A stretch of 64,000 bases of DNA from a virus, in the IMG/VR virus record IMGVR_UViG_3300008111_000048, positions 1-64,000 of that record. One strand, given 5' to 3'. Positions 1 through 6,688 of this stretch are shown here, piece after piece; positions within the stretch are counted from its first letter, which is position 1, and each line of letters opens with the position of its first letter. A program made the position numbers and the translations under genes. The notes under the pieces are model-generated. The model searched no databases, was not told where the DNA came from, and saw nothing but the letters and a program-made list of their open reading frames with translations.

Positions 1-69
1 ATCCCATTCTTGCTGGGAAGCATCATTCAGGAAATCTTCCCGAGTATACTCAAATGCAGGACCACACAT
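1..69 (-). CDS. Partial small hypothetical protein (N-terminal end only)
   Basis: An ATG at 69 opens a frame (MCGPAFEYTREDF...) that runs off the left edge of the window after 23 codons without a stop. It begins 2 nt after the stop of the gene at 72, the tight spacing typical of the operons here. Nothing can be said about function because most of the protein lies outside the window. Confidence 0.5.
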   Translation of the reverse strand, partial: MCGPAFEYTREDFLNDASQQEWD

Positions 70-71
70 AA

Positions 72-230
72 TCAGATCACCGAAACGTTGACTTCTTTGA
101 TGTTCAAACCACAGAGTTGATTGTATACTCGCTTGCTGATAATGTCGCAAGCATTCTTGAGTTTTGAACGCTCATACCAAATAGTACACAAACCATCGTA
201 AGTTTCAACGCGGATCCTGATGTCTTTCAA
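72..230 (-). CDS. Small hypothetical protein
   Basis: The frame ends with the residues NIKEVNVSVI. No ATG lies near its start. I chose a TTG at 230 (MKDIRIRVETYDG...) because a -10-like TATTCT lies 24 nt upstream at 254-259, which puts the alternative TTG at 314 upstream of the promoter. The protein would have 52 residues, with mixed charge and no membrane segment. I do not recognise the family. The start is uncertain; the frame itself is likely real because it continues the close-packed minus-strand operon. Confidence 0.45.
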   Translation of the reverse strand: MKDIRIRVETYDGLCTIWYERSKLKNACDIISKRVYNQLCGLNIKEVNVSVI

Positions 231-253
231 GGTGAATTCCCGACGACGAATGT

Positions 254-299
254 AGAATATCCCACGACGTGGGCAATTGCAACTAGTCTTGTGACAGTT
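254..299 (-). promoter_or_regulatory. Putative class-2 promoter (AACTGTCACA box, N31, TATTCT)
   Basis: On the minus strand AACTGTCACA (290-299) lies 31 nt from TATTCT (254-259), the spacing of the other box-type promoters in this window. A CCCACGTCGTGGG palindrome lies between. The -10 is weaker than in the other copies. Confidence 0.4.
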
Positions 300-360
300 C
301 AAAAAGTGGCACAAGATCGATTGAATTCCGACGATCCACGTGCTAACAGGGAATTATACC

Positions 361-390
361 ATTCTCAATAAGCGAGACCTTATTGAGAAT
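361..390. repeat. 12-bp inverted repeat ATTCTCAATAAG / CTTATTGAGAAT
   Basis: ATTCTCAATAAG (361-372) is perfectly inverted at 379-390 across a 6-nt loop. Further ATTGAGAAT copies occur nearby (405-413) and on the far side of the palindrome array (1094-1146). There is no T-run, so it does not look like a terminator. It resembles paired binding sites for a dimeric protein. Confidence 0.6.
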
Positions 391-438
391 CAATAATATT
401 ATATTATTGAGAATAAGACCAATCTTTAAACTGGCACA

Positions 439-597
439 TCAGAAGATATCGCTGTAATCTTTGATGCTAACATTCACATCTTCATCACCTTCTAGGTGTA
501 GGATCTCACGCCAATTGATATCTTCTAGTTCTAGATCATCATAACACATGAGGTCTAGCGTGATACGTACCACGCGCTTTGTATGTGTGTTAGGCAT
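439..597 (-). CDS. Small acidic conserved phage protein
   Basis: A 52-residue frame from ATG 597 to TGA 439 reads MPNTHTKRVVRITLD... and ends IKDYSDIF. It is basic at the N-terminus, then strongly acidic. It resembles small proteins I have seen in other cyanomyoviruses, but no function is known. It is flanked by non-coding DNA on both sides. A TGTGCCAGTT string (minus strand) follows the stop but has no -10 at the expected spacing. Confidence 0.7.
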   Translation of the reverse strand: MPNTHTKRVVRITLDLMCYDDLELEDINWREILHLEGDEDVNVSIKDYSDIF

Positions 598-684
598 AAG
601 AATCTCGTGCGTGTTTACTTGATTATATCATGCATAATGACGATATGCAAGCGTTTCGTAATCTTGCCCATCTCGTGCATAATC

Positions 685-932
685 CTCGTCGAGATCTGCA
701 TCTTGTGCATAATACTCGTCGAGATCGTATGTGTAATCTGATGCGTATGTATAGTCGAGATCGTAGTCGTCGTACATAATGCTCGTCGAGATTTGTATGA
801 TGCTTATGAATTATAGCATAAAGCTCGACGAGATTGCAAGCCCTTATGATGCACACGTCTCGTCGAGATTCATAAGAGTATATATGCATTCTCGTCGAGA
901 TTTGTTAAGAAATGCTTATAAGTCTCGTCGAG
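685..932. repeat. Seven-copy CTCGWCGAG palindrome array
   Basis: Perfect copies start at 685, 715, 782, 824, 859, 891 and 924. Six read CTCGTCGAG on the plus strand and the one at 824 reads CTCGACGAG. The last four are 32-35 bp apart, about three helical turns. Every copy is followed by AT, usually ATT. The first three share the longer unit TGCATAATNCTCGTCGAGAT (third copy TACATAAT). Degenerate half-sites occur at 753-774. Confidence 0.85.
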
Positions 933-1091
933 ATTTGTGTGGGTCTCCTGGCATTTTTGCGGCGGTGGCACTTGACAAACTGCGCGTCTTATGATACGCT
1001 CGCTTAGCTCACAAGACCCAGAGGCATTTATGAGACTTTATAAGCATTTAGAGAGCATAAAGATCGACCATTTATGAAACCTTTAGAACAC

Positions 1092-1146
1092 CTTATTCTC
1101 AACTATATTCTCAATTGATTCTCATTAATTATCACCTTATTGAGAA
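1092..1146. repeat. Cluster of TTCTCAA / ATTGAGAAT words
   Basis: Three TTCTCA words (1095, 1108, 1117) are followed by CTTATTGAGAAT (1136-1147). These are the same half-sites that make the perfect inverted repeat at 361-390, so the words flank the palindrome array on both sides. Confidence 0.5.
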
Positions 1147-1198
1147 TGTTATAAAACACTAACATATATTTTTTAATACCTTTTTTAATTAAATTTAC

Positions 1199-1222
1199 AT
1201 TAAAAAACCCCTAAAATGGGGT
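1199..1222 (-). terminator. Rho-independent terminator
   Basis: Reading the minus strand, CCCC-ATTTTA-GGGG is followed by TTTTTTA. It begins 8 nt after the stop of the gene at 1230 and would end that operon. Confidence 0.75.
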
Positions 1223-1229
1223 AATTTGG

Positions 1230-2048
1230 TTAATTTTCGGTATTTTCACTCTTTCTCGGTCTACCTCTCCGTTTTGGAATAGGATGCTCTTCTTCCACCT
1301 CTTCATGGACATTCTCAAGAGTATTCAATGCAATCTCATCAATAATAGAATCAATCAATTGTGCTGTCTCTGTATCCTCTTCAGTCTGTGATGATTCTTC
1401 TTCCTCTAATGTGTCTGGGTCAATACCTTGTGCAATTAGACGTTCTCTTTCCATTTTTCTCCACATTACTAATTCGGGAGAATCATCCTGTAGAGCAACA
1501 TGATCAACAAAACCTACACGTTGCATTTCCTGTTCTGCAACCATTTGACGATGTGCTAATACCTCTTCCTCAGTATAATTTGGTTCTTCAGGTGTTGGAT
1601 CAAACTCCCACATTGAACCATTCCAATACCAATACAATGTACGACTATCAGGTTCTGGCATTGTCCAACTATACTTTGTTCCTAATTCCTTTTGATGTGG
1701 GAATCGGGGACGATCAATTTCTGGATCTGGATTCAGGACCTTTTCCTTAACTTGTTCAAATCCAGATTCTAACCAATCCTGTTCACTAATTGTCCATTTC
1801 TCAATTGGGCATGATTCTAATGAGAACCTTACCTTATAAGCAAGGAAACATCCACAATGACGGCAACGTCCTTGTTTACCATCAAAGTAAGGACATTCTC
1901 TACAAATATCTAAACGTTGATTTTGAATCTCCTGACTTACAAACAACTTCTCATGTCCATTGGCAAATGCTTCTTTAATCACTTCAAATGTGAACTTTGC
2001 CAGATTCTTACCTTGTTCTCCTAATGAAGGATATTCCTGTTCAGCCAT
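1230..2048 (-). CDS. Zinc-binding (DUF6171-like) protein with C-terminal AT-hook-like tail
   Basis: The 272-residue protein has a cysteine cluster (CREC, then CRHCGC, then SC, about residues 48-79) that would bind zinc and matches the DUF6171-type knuckle found in cyanophage proteins. A WYWNGSMWEF segment follows near residue 138. The C-terminal third is very acidic, then ends in a basic KRRGRPRK motif, the core of an AT-hook that binds AT-rich minor groove. It precedes the terminator at 1199 and follows the adhesin-like gene, so it may be late or structural. A DNA-binding role is inference. Confidence 0.75.
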   Translation of the reverse strand: MAEQEYPSLGEQGKNLAKFTFEVIKEAFANGHEKLFVSQEIQNQRLDICRECPYFDGKQGRCRHCGCFLAYKVRFSLESCPIEKWTISEQDWLESGFEQVKEKVLNPDPEIDRPRFPHQKELGTKYSWTMPEPDSRTLYWYWNGSMWEFDPTPEEPNYTEEEVLAHRQMVAEQEMQRVGFVDHVALQDDSPELVMWRKMERERLIAQGIDPDTLEEEESSQTEEDTETAQLIDSIIDEIALNTLENVHEEVEEEHPIPKRRGRPRKSENTEN

Positions 2049-2090
2049 GTTTTTTGAATAAAAAATGCACGTATACTAATTATAACACAA

Positions 2091-3215
2091 TTATTGATAA
2101 AGTCCTCTGATATTCGTCGTTGATCCACTGACGGTGTAATTAGCACCAGTAATTGCTCTTCCTGCAGTTCCACCATTGAATGCATCAGTACCAGCAGAAT
2201 TAGTACCCCAATCGGCACCATTGGATCCTCTTTGTCCATCAAATCCATTTCCACCATAAGTTGGGCAACCACCTGGGGATCCTGAATTTGGTCCTTCTGA
2301 TTGTCCTAATGTCGCAGAATCAGTCCTTGTTAAAGTATAACCCTGACCATTTCCTCCTCCACCTCCAGCACCACCAGGGGCACCAGGAACTGAGAATACT
2401 TGTGGATATGTGCATTGACGATAATAGTAGTAATAAGTCGGTCCTTTGAAATACTGGGCACAAATACCATTATTAATACAACCATTATCGGAAGAGGCAC
2501 CAGCAGAACATCCAGGGCAATTGTTACAATCTTGTCCAGTGTTCTGATTATAATATGTCGTACATTGTCCAGATGATCCTGTTGCTCCTACGGCACCTCT
2601 GGATCCACCAGCTCCACCACCCCAGATTCTGGCAGTTCCTCCTACAATGATCTCAACAGGTCCACCAGATGGTGAATTCACAAATAGGGCAGGTCCACCA
2701 TTATTACCTTGTCCACTTCCACTGCTCTTTAATGCACCAGTTCCACCCTGCCCATAGATATTTCCATTGACCAGAATCTGTAAATTAAATGCCGTCGCAT
2801 TGAATGATGCTCCATAGGCACCAGTCGAAACATTACCACAGGTTCCTTCAATGAAGATTCTCTTTTTAATGTTCTTTGCCAGATTATTATTCCAGTATAC
2901 CGATGCATCTAAATTAATACCATTCGCAGATGGTGTTCCTGCCGTGTTTTGATCCGTATTTGATTGAATAATATCATAACGCTTAATCGAATAACGGAAT
3001 TGCTGTGTCTTCCAGTTTGTTTGTGTCGTTGTAATTGCATCGTTTTCGGTGCAGTTCGGTACGATAGGATTGGTATTATTGGTCGGAAGAATTCTCAATA
3101 GTTCTGATGCAGAAATCTTCCCAGGATTCGCTGGTTCCTGAAAATTAGTTCTTAATGATGAAAATGTAATCGGACCAGATGAATATAATGGTGTTGTTGA
3201 TATGGCAACTGACAT
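2091..3215 (-). CDS. Glycine-rich tail adhesin-like structural protein
   Basis: The N-terminal third of this 374-residue protein is ordinary (SSGPITFSSLRTNFQEP...). Residues about 150-374 are rich in glycine, with GGGGAGG, GGAGGGGGNGQG and SPGGCPTYGG runs like the polyglycine-helix sandwich of T-even gp38 distal adhesins. A central insert has about nine cysteines and a YYYYY run, which could be a disulfide- or metal-stabilised tip. The likely role is receptor binding at the end of a tail fibre, by compositional analogy. Confidence 0.65.
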   Translation of the reverse strand: MSVAISTTPLYSSGPITFSSLRTNFQEPANPGKISASELLRILPTNNTNPIVPNCTENDAITTTQTNWKTQQFRYSIKRYDIIQSNTDQNTAGTPSANGINLDASVYWNNNLAKNIKKRIFIEGTCGNVSTGAYGASFNATAFNLQILVNGNIYGQGGTGALKSSGSGQGNNGGPALFVNSPSGGPVEIIVGGTARIWGGGAGGSRGAVGATGSSGQCTTYYNQNTGQDCNNCPGCSAGASSDNGCINNGICAQYFKGPTYYYYYRQCTYPQVFSVPGAPGGAGGGGGNGQGYTLTRTDSATLGQSEGPNSGSPGGCPTYGGNGFDGQRGSNGADWGTNSAGTDAFNGGTAGRAITGANYTVSGSTTNIRGLYQ

Positions 3216-3239
3216 CGAAATTGAACGCTATTCTTTCTC

Positions 3240-3515
3240 CTATTTAGAATTACTCTTTGTATTTTCGGTGTAAGGTACCCGTCCGGTCTCCTGATACATT
3301 ACCATGTCATACTTGAACTTACATTCCATTGGTTTCTGATTACACAACTTAAGAGTCGAATTGATCGTTGATTGTGTATAGGCATTCGATCCCAGTGCAA
3401 AACTGATCATACCTGTCAGAATGAGTGCAGGATAATACACCAGTTTACTTTTCACTGAAACACTGGTACGATTTCCGAGTTCAGGTATCCGTTCTTCTGT
3501 ACGTGTTGTTCCCAT
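3240..3515 (-). CDS. Small membrane protein
   Basis: The 91-residue protein has one hydrophobic segment (about residues 27-45, YYPALILTGMISFALGS) after a polar N-terminus, then a polar domain with two cysteines. It is the last gene of the run that begins near 5155 and is separated from the adhesin-like gene by 24 nt. I do not recognise the family. Confidence 0.7.
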   Translation of the reverse strand: MGTTRTEERIPELGNRTSVSVKSKLVYYPALILTGMISFALGSNAYTQSTINSTLKLCNQKPMECKFKYDMVMYQETGRVPYTENTKSNSK

Positions 3516-3527
3516 AATGATGCATCC

Positions 3528-3779
3528 TCAATGTTGTAAAATACTGCTGTTTGTTTTGTTTGTTTGTCCTTTTTCTGTTTGTAGTAGATAACTTGGTACT
3601 TCATAATGATCATTCCAATGTCTTATGACCCCTGCGATAATAAAACAATTAGTAAGAAGATAAGAAAGGAATATAAAAGTCCGTACACCAGCAATGTAGT
3701 CTGCTTCTCTGTCATTTTTCGTCGCCTTCTCCCCTAATGCTTTCGCCCACCATCTCCACATAGACTTTCTCTTCTTCAT
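3528..3779 (-). CDS. Small membrane protein, conserved in cyanophages
   Basis: The 83-residue protein starts MKKRKSMWRWWAKALGEKATKND and carries a hydrophobic span near residues 31-50 followed by RHWND. This N-terminal pattern is familiar from other cyanomyoviruses, where the function is unknown. It overlaps the upstream gene by 68 nt; a second ATG at 3761 is possible but still overlaps. Confidence 0.7.
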   Translation of the reverse strand: MKKRKSMWRWWAKALGEKATKNDREADYIAGVRTFIFLSYLLTNCFIIAGVIRHWNDHYEVPSYLLQTEKGQTNKTNSSILQH

Positions 3780-4002
3780 AGACAGATTCCCTTGACTTCA
3801 CATACGTTAATTCATCCCATTGAGTATGATAGCACAGAACTAATAAACGATTGTTCTTATGAATACTACAGGCATTATAGTTCTCTTGTGTTTTAGGTCT
3901 TACCCAAGATTCAATCGTGATGTATTGTTGATCTTTAAAATACACCCATCCTTCAATATGATCTTTCCATAGTACATAATCGTTCACCTGTGGTTCATAC
4001 AT
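3712..4002 (-). CDS. Conserved cyanophage protein
   Basis: The 96-residue soluble protein starts MYEPQVNDYVLWK and has a WVYFKDQQYITIE strand-rich segment followed by NNRLLVLCYHTQW. The pattern recurs in cyanomyovirus genomes, always without known function. It overlaps its upstream neighbour by 8 nt and the downstream membrane protein by 68 nt, so the three are probably co-translated. Confidence 0.72.
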   Translation of the reverse strand: MYEPQVNDYVLWKDHIEGWVYFKDQQYITIESWVRPKTQENYNACSIHKNNRLLVLCYHTQWDELTYVKSRESVYEEEKVYVEMVGESIRGEGDEK

Positions 4003-4282
4003 ACGCTGCCTCCAGTGGTGTTTGCTTTGGGACCATTGCAGAATATGGACTGGTCCGTTCTATACTAACAACGTTTCCGATCGTGTTGGAATTAACTGGG
4101 GCATGATAGGTTCGGGTTTTGGTGTTGTAGAATCCCCAGATAGATCGTACAGGAGTGCCCCCGTTATAATCAAACCGAGTGCCATTCCAAATCCAAATAG
4201 AAATGACATTTCGTTTGAAGTCTTCATACTCATAACGATAACCTTCGGGTGCCTTGTGTGGGAATTCAATAGTCATCACCAT
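3995..4282 (-). CDS. Conserved cyanophage protein
   Basis: This 95-residue protein has a FKRNVISIWIWN segment and ends TPLEAAYV, features I recognise from homologous cyanophage proteins. It is soluble and rich in aromatic residues. Another frame inside it (4060-4269) could encode a membrane segment, but I favour this frame for its conservation and its fit into the overlapping gene chain. Confidence 0.72.
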   Translation of the reverse strand: MVMTIEFPHKAPEGYRYEYEDFKRNVISIWIWNGTRFDYNGGTPVRSIWGFYNTKTRTYHAPVNSNTIGNVVSIERTSPYSAMVPKQTPLEAAYV

Positions 4283-4568
4283 ATTCTAATCCAGATTCGG
4301 CATTCATCAATTCAACAGTTGTCTGATACCCCTTGGCAATCGTTAGTTCATGAGTCTTTCCGATGTCCTGTAAGGTTTCAACATCGAACTCTGGTGCAGT
4401 GATCCAACTAAAACCTTTGCCAAATGTGTTATCAGGATTAACCACATACCAATGACAAGAAGTGTCAGGGACGAATACAGAACATTTCTTCCAATCATTG
4501 TCCCATTGAGGTACTTGAACAAATGATAGTGCGGCAAACAGAATTGCAAACAGACTTGAGAACATCAT
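4266..4568 (-). CDS. Exported or membrane-anchored small protein
   Basis: A hydrophobic N-terminus (MMFSSLFAILFAALSF, residues 1-16) looks like a signal peptide. The mature part holds two cysteines (KKCSVF, TSCHWY) that could form a disulfide after export. It overlaps the neighbours on both sides by a few bases. No family recognised. Confidence 0.7.
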   Translation of the reverse strand: MMFSSLFAILFAALSFVQVPQWDNDWKKCSVFVPDTSCHWYVVNPDNTFGKGFSWITAPEFDVETLQDIGKTHELTIAKGYQTTVELMNAESGLEYGDDY

Positions 4569-4723
4569 TCACAAAGATAAACTTTTAGATACTCTGGATT
4601 GATACCACCAGAGAGTAGTGTATTTAGAACTTCATCACATTGCTCTTTGGTTAGATTGTCGGCAACTGCTTCCCATCCACCAGTGTAGTTTTGAAGAATT
4701 TTGTAACGTTTGTCTTCGGTCAT
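4565..4723 (-). CDS. Small hypothetical protein (52 aa)
   Basis: ATG at 4723 to TGA at 4565 gives 52 residues beginning MTEDKRYKILQNYTGGWE. Its stop overlaps the next ATG as ATGA, and its start is 2 nt from the stop of the gene upstream. The amino-acid composition is that of a real soluble protein. Function unknown. Confidence 0.72.
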   Translation of the reverse strand: MTEDKRYKILQNYTGGWEAVADNLTKEQCDEVLNTLLSGGINPEYLKVYLCE

Positions 4724-4725
4724 GA

Positions 4726-4971
4726 TCAGGTCAGGAAGATGTCAATAACTCTGGACTCTTCATCATCGACAAGTGCAAATTTTGGTGCCTTGACGATGTT
4801 AGGCATGACGCGATCTTCATATTGTGGATCAAATGGATTGGTTTCACCTTCATCAAAATTGGTGAGAAGATCAAAGCATTCTTGATCATCTTCGGCAATC
4901 ACACTGATCATGCCACCATACTCAGAAGAGGGGAACGGAACCCAATAATCAACAAGATAAATGTACTTCAT
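4726..4971 (-). CDS. Small hypothetical protein
   Basis: An 81-residue soluble acidic protein (MKYIYLVDYWVPFPSSE...) with a DDQECFDLL segment near residue 28. An AAGGAG ribosome-binding site overlaps the end of the upstream gene about 15 nt before the ATG. Function unknown. Confidence 0.72.
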   Translation of the reverse strand: MKYIYLVDYWVPFPSSEYGGMISVIAEDDQECFDLLTNFDEGETNPFDPQYEDRVMPNIVKAPKFALVDDEESRVIDIFLT

Positions 4972-4984
4972 TTGTTTTTCTAAA

Positions 4985-5155
4985 TTACTCCTTAATTTTA
5001 GATGAATGATTCAGATTTGTCAACTGACGTTGGAGTTCAACTTGTGCAGGAATGAGATGAGAATATAGAAAATGTTGATACTCATTACCTTCAAGCAGTG
5101 ATGTCAGATTATCAATCTGCATGAGAGCAAAGATCAGTTTCGTCTGTTCGTTCAT
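4985..5155 (-). CDS. Small hypothetical protein (56 aa)
   Basis: ATG at 5155 to TAA at 4985 encodes MNEQTKLIFALMQIDNLTS... with no membrane segment. It overlaps the gene upstream as ATGA. The frame is predicted to be helical. Function unknown. Confidence 0.7.
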   Translation of the reverse strand: MNEQTKLIFALMQIDNLTSLLEGNEYQHFLYSHLIPAQVELQRQLTNLNHSSKIKE

Positions 5156-5334
5156 ACAAACTCAGAAATGTAATAATCAACAGACACATTCATCTCTGCT
5201 GCTTGACGTTCAAAGTAACTCTTTGTATATTTTCGTGCTGCTTCACGTCTCACATAGTTTTGGACTTCGACATCAGCATGTTTCATAAAGTCTTCAAAAG
5301 CAGTCATAAACTGCTTGATGTCTTCATCGTTCAT
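5152..5334 (-). CDS. Conserved small helical protein
   Basis: I start this 60-residue protein at ATG 5334 (MNDEDIKQFMTAFEDF). A longer frame to 5385 would extend into the upstream membrane protein gene. The protein is charged and helical and ends YYISEFV. It overlaps the upstream gene by 11 nt. Confidence 0.68.
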   Translation of the reverse strand: MNDEDIKQFMTAFEDFMKHADVEVQNYVRREAARKYTKSYFERQAAEMNVSVDYYISEFV

Positions 5335-5461
5335 TTGCACATCCAATGGTTTGACAATAATAGGACTCGAACATGCGATTGTCACGTTGAATTAACCAAT
5401 AGTTGTAACTCAACATGCCAATCGCAATCAATACACCATAGAACACATACTTCCGTGTCAT
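5324..5461 (-). CDS. Tiny single-pass membrane protein (45 aa)
   Basis: ATG 5461 to TGA 5324 reads MTRKYVFYGVLIAIGMLSYNYW, then a polar tail with two cysteines. The hydrophobic span at residues 5-22 makes it a membrane protein. The start overlaps the stop of the previous gene by one base. Confidence 0.65.
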   Translation of the reverse strand: MTRKYVFYGVLIAIGMLSYNYWLIQRDNRMFESYYCQTIGCANER

Positions 5462-5724
5462 CAGCAGGCACCATAGAAAGGATTACCAGTTTGGGGCAGG
5501 TTTTGATTGTCACCCGTCACCACATAATCATATGCCAGGCGCTCACGAATGGCAACTGCCTTCTCCACACGATTCAGATACTTCTTGGAAACCTGATCCA
5601 CACCTTTCCAGGAGAGAATTTGCATACACCATTCGGTGCTGATGTCACCGAAAGGAGTTTGGACAGGATAGAAACCGACCAGCATCGTGCCATCCTTAGA
5701 CTGGAGAGTGGGGAAGTCGATCAT
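5461..5724 (-). CDS. Conserved cyanophage protein
   Basis: An 87-residue soluble protein (MIDFPTLQSKDGTMLVGFY...). It is first in its transcript: a class-2 promoter lies at 5750-5794, and the leader has GGTAATC followed by a GC-rich stretch next to the ATG that is nearly identical to the leader of the gene at 7538. Function unknown. Confidence 0.72.
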   Translation of the reverse strand: MIDFPTLQSKDGTMLVGFYPVQTPFGDISTEWCMQILSWKGVDQVSKKYLNRVEKAVAIRERLAYDYVVTGDNQNLPQTGNPFYGAC

Positions 5725-5749
5725 GGGGGCGTCCCTCGATTACCTTAGT

Positions 5750-5794
5750 ATTATAGGTCAGAAGGACGGCACCACGTCGTTCCGTAGACCAGTT
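5750..5794 (-). promoter_or_regulatory. Class-2 promoter (AACTGGTCTA box, N30, TATAAT)
   Basis: Minus strand: box AACTGGTCTA at 5785-5794, with 30 nt between its TGGTCT core (5786-5791) and TATAAT (5750-5755). There is no TTGACA at -35. The box lies inside the coding end of the upstream gene. The transcript would start about 20 nt before the ATG at 5724. Confidence 0.7.
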
Positions 5795-5961
5795 TGGGAA
5801 CTGTCCATCCGCTCCCAGACGCTGTAGAGTTTGTTATAAAGTGCAGGCACACTTCCATATTCCCGTGCAATTCTATTTTCCTCACGGAGATTCAATTCCT
5901 GCAGTGCAGATAGAATAATGCCCATTTCATGGACATTTAGTTGTACGTTCGTTTCGATCAT
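5758..5961 (-). CDS. Small helical hypothetical protein
   Basis: I start at ATG 5961 (MIETNVQLNVHEMGIILSAL) rather than at the in-frame start at 5976. It has 67 residues, is mostly helical, and ends DVVPSF. The end of the gene carries the promoter box for the downstream gene. Function unknown. Confidence 0.68.
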   Translation of the reverse strand: MIETNVQLNVHEMGIILSALQELNLREENRIAREYGSVPALYNKLYSVWERMDSSQTGLRNDVVPSF

Positions 5962-5966
5962 TGTTT

Positions 5967-6377
5967 TCAATCCCAACTAACATTTTGCAAAAGAAATCCT
6001 GGCATCACATAAGTCCAGGCACCATCATTATCTTGACCACCAACTTTATACTCCCACTTATATTCACGCTTGTTGTAATTATCCCACGTCATGTATCCTT
6101 TCTGTTTGTCAAATCGTCCTTTGATGGTGAGACGGAAACGATTCGAAAAAATATTACGAGTGCGAAGTGCTCCACCAACCTCACGGGTTTCTACAATTTT
6201 ACAGGTATCATAATGTGGATTGCCATTATTCTCCAACATGCAGGGAGTTTCGTATGCGAATGGACGTGGCAACCTAGGTGCAACTGGAGCAGAATTGTAT
6301 TTACTTTCAGTTGCAGATGGTGTCGCAAATGCTGGTGATGCCAATAGCAACGATGCGATTAGAAAAAACTTTTTCAT
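5967..6377 (-). CDS. Secreted small protein
   Basis: From ATG 6377 the protein reads MKKFFLIASLLLASPAFA, a textbook signal peptide with an AxA cleavage site near residue 18. The 118-residue mature part has two cysteines (PCMLEN, DTCKIV) about 13 residues apart, suggesting an exported, possibly disulfide-bonded protein. It overlaps the RlpA-like gene upstream by 4 nt, which suggests a joint role at the cell envelope; that link is inference. Confidence 0.72.
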   Translation of the reverse strand: MKKFFLIASLLLASPAFATPSATESKYNSAPVAPRLPRPFAYETPCMLENNGNPHYDTCKIVETREVGGALRTRNIFSNRFRLTIKGRFDKQKGYMTWDNYNKREYKWEYKVGGQDNDGAWTYVMPGFLLQNVSWD

Positions 6378-6688
6378 CCAACTACCCTCCAACATACGGT
6401 TGCGTTTCCTTGTTTTGTAGAAGCAATGTGAGCAAATGCAGCATAACTTAAATCAAGGTCAGCATGAGAATAAGGACCGCGATCATTGACTCTTACGATT
6501 ACCTGTTTGAGATTGTCTTGGTTTGTAACTCTAATTTTAGTTCCCATAGGTAAGTAAGGGTGAGCAGCAGTCCAACGATAAGTATCAAATCGTTCTCCAT
6601 TTGCAGTAGTTTGTCCGTGAAATCCGTCACCAATTCCATAGAATGTGGCAACTCCACAAGTAAGACCAGCAATCAGTGTTTCAATCAT
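6374..6688 (-). CDS. RlpA-like double-psi beta-barrel protein
   Basis: The 104-residue protein (start ATG 6688) matches the RlpA double-psi beta-barrel: GVATFYG near residues 12-18, the TANGERFD segment near 28-35, LPMGTKIRV near 46-54 and VNDRGPY with the conserved Asp near 67-73. RlpA proteins act on peptidoglycan in the bacterial envelope. The short N-terminus (MIETLIAGLTCG) is weakly hydrophobic with a cysteine, so export is possible but not clear. In a phage it may help lysis or envelope remodelling. Confidence 0.85.
   Translation of the reverse strand: MIETLIAGLTCGVATFYGIGDGFHGQTTANGERFDTYRWTAAHPYLPMGTKIRVTNQDNLKQVIVRVNDRGPYSHADLDLSYAAFAHIASTKQGNATVCWRVVG

Larger units (their letters stand above)
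598..1199. other. Non-coding region with palindrome array; candidate origin or regulatory locus
   Basis: No convincing gene lies in these 600 bases; open frames across 623-994 are by-products of the repeats. The region holds seven CTCGWCGAG palindromes (685-932), scattered CTTATRA words, a TTGACA at 972 on the plus strand, and a cluster of TTCTCAA/ATTGAGAAT words at 1092-1146. It lies downstream of the terminator at 1199-1222. Phage origins, partition sites and multi-site operators can look like this; the sequence alone cannot decide. Confidence 0.55.

Noticed and set aside
685-932. CRISPR-like array
   Set aside because: The repeated unit is only 9-20 bp, the spacing is uneven, the intervening sequences resemble each other, and no cas genes are present.
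623-994. Open frames on both strands across the palindrome array
   Set aside because: They consist of the repeated unit read as SRRDL/RSR-type peptides; composition and lack of ribosome sites show they are by-products of the repeat.
4060-4269. Alternative frame with a membrane segment (MSFLFGFGMALGLIITGALL) inside the gene at 3995
   Set aside because: The 3995-4282 frame resembles conserved cyanophage proteins and fits the overlapping gene chain; the alternative overlaps it almost completely. A nested gene cannot be fully excluded.
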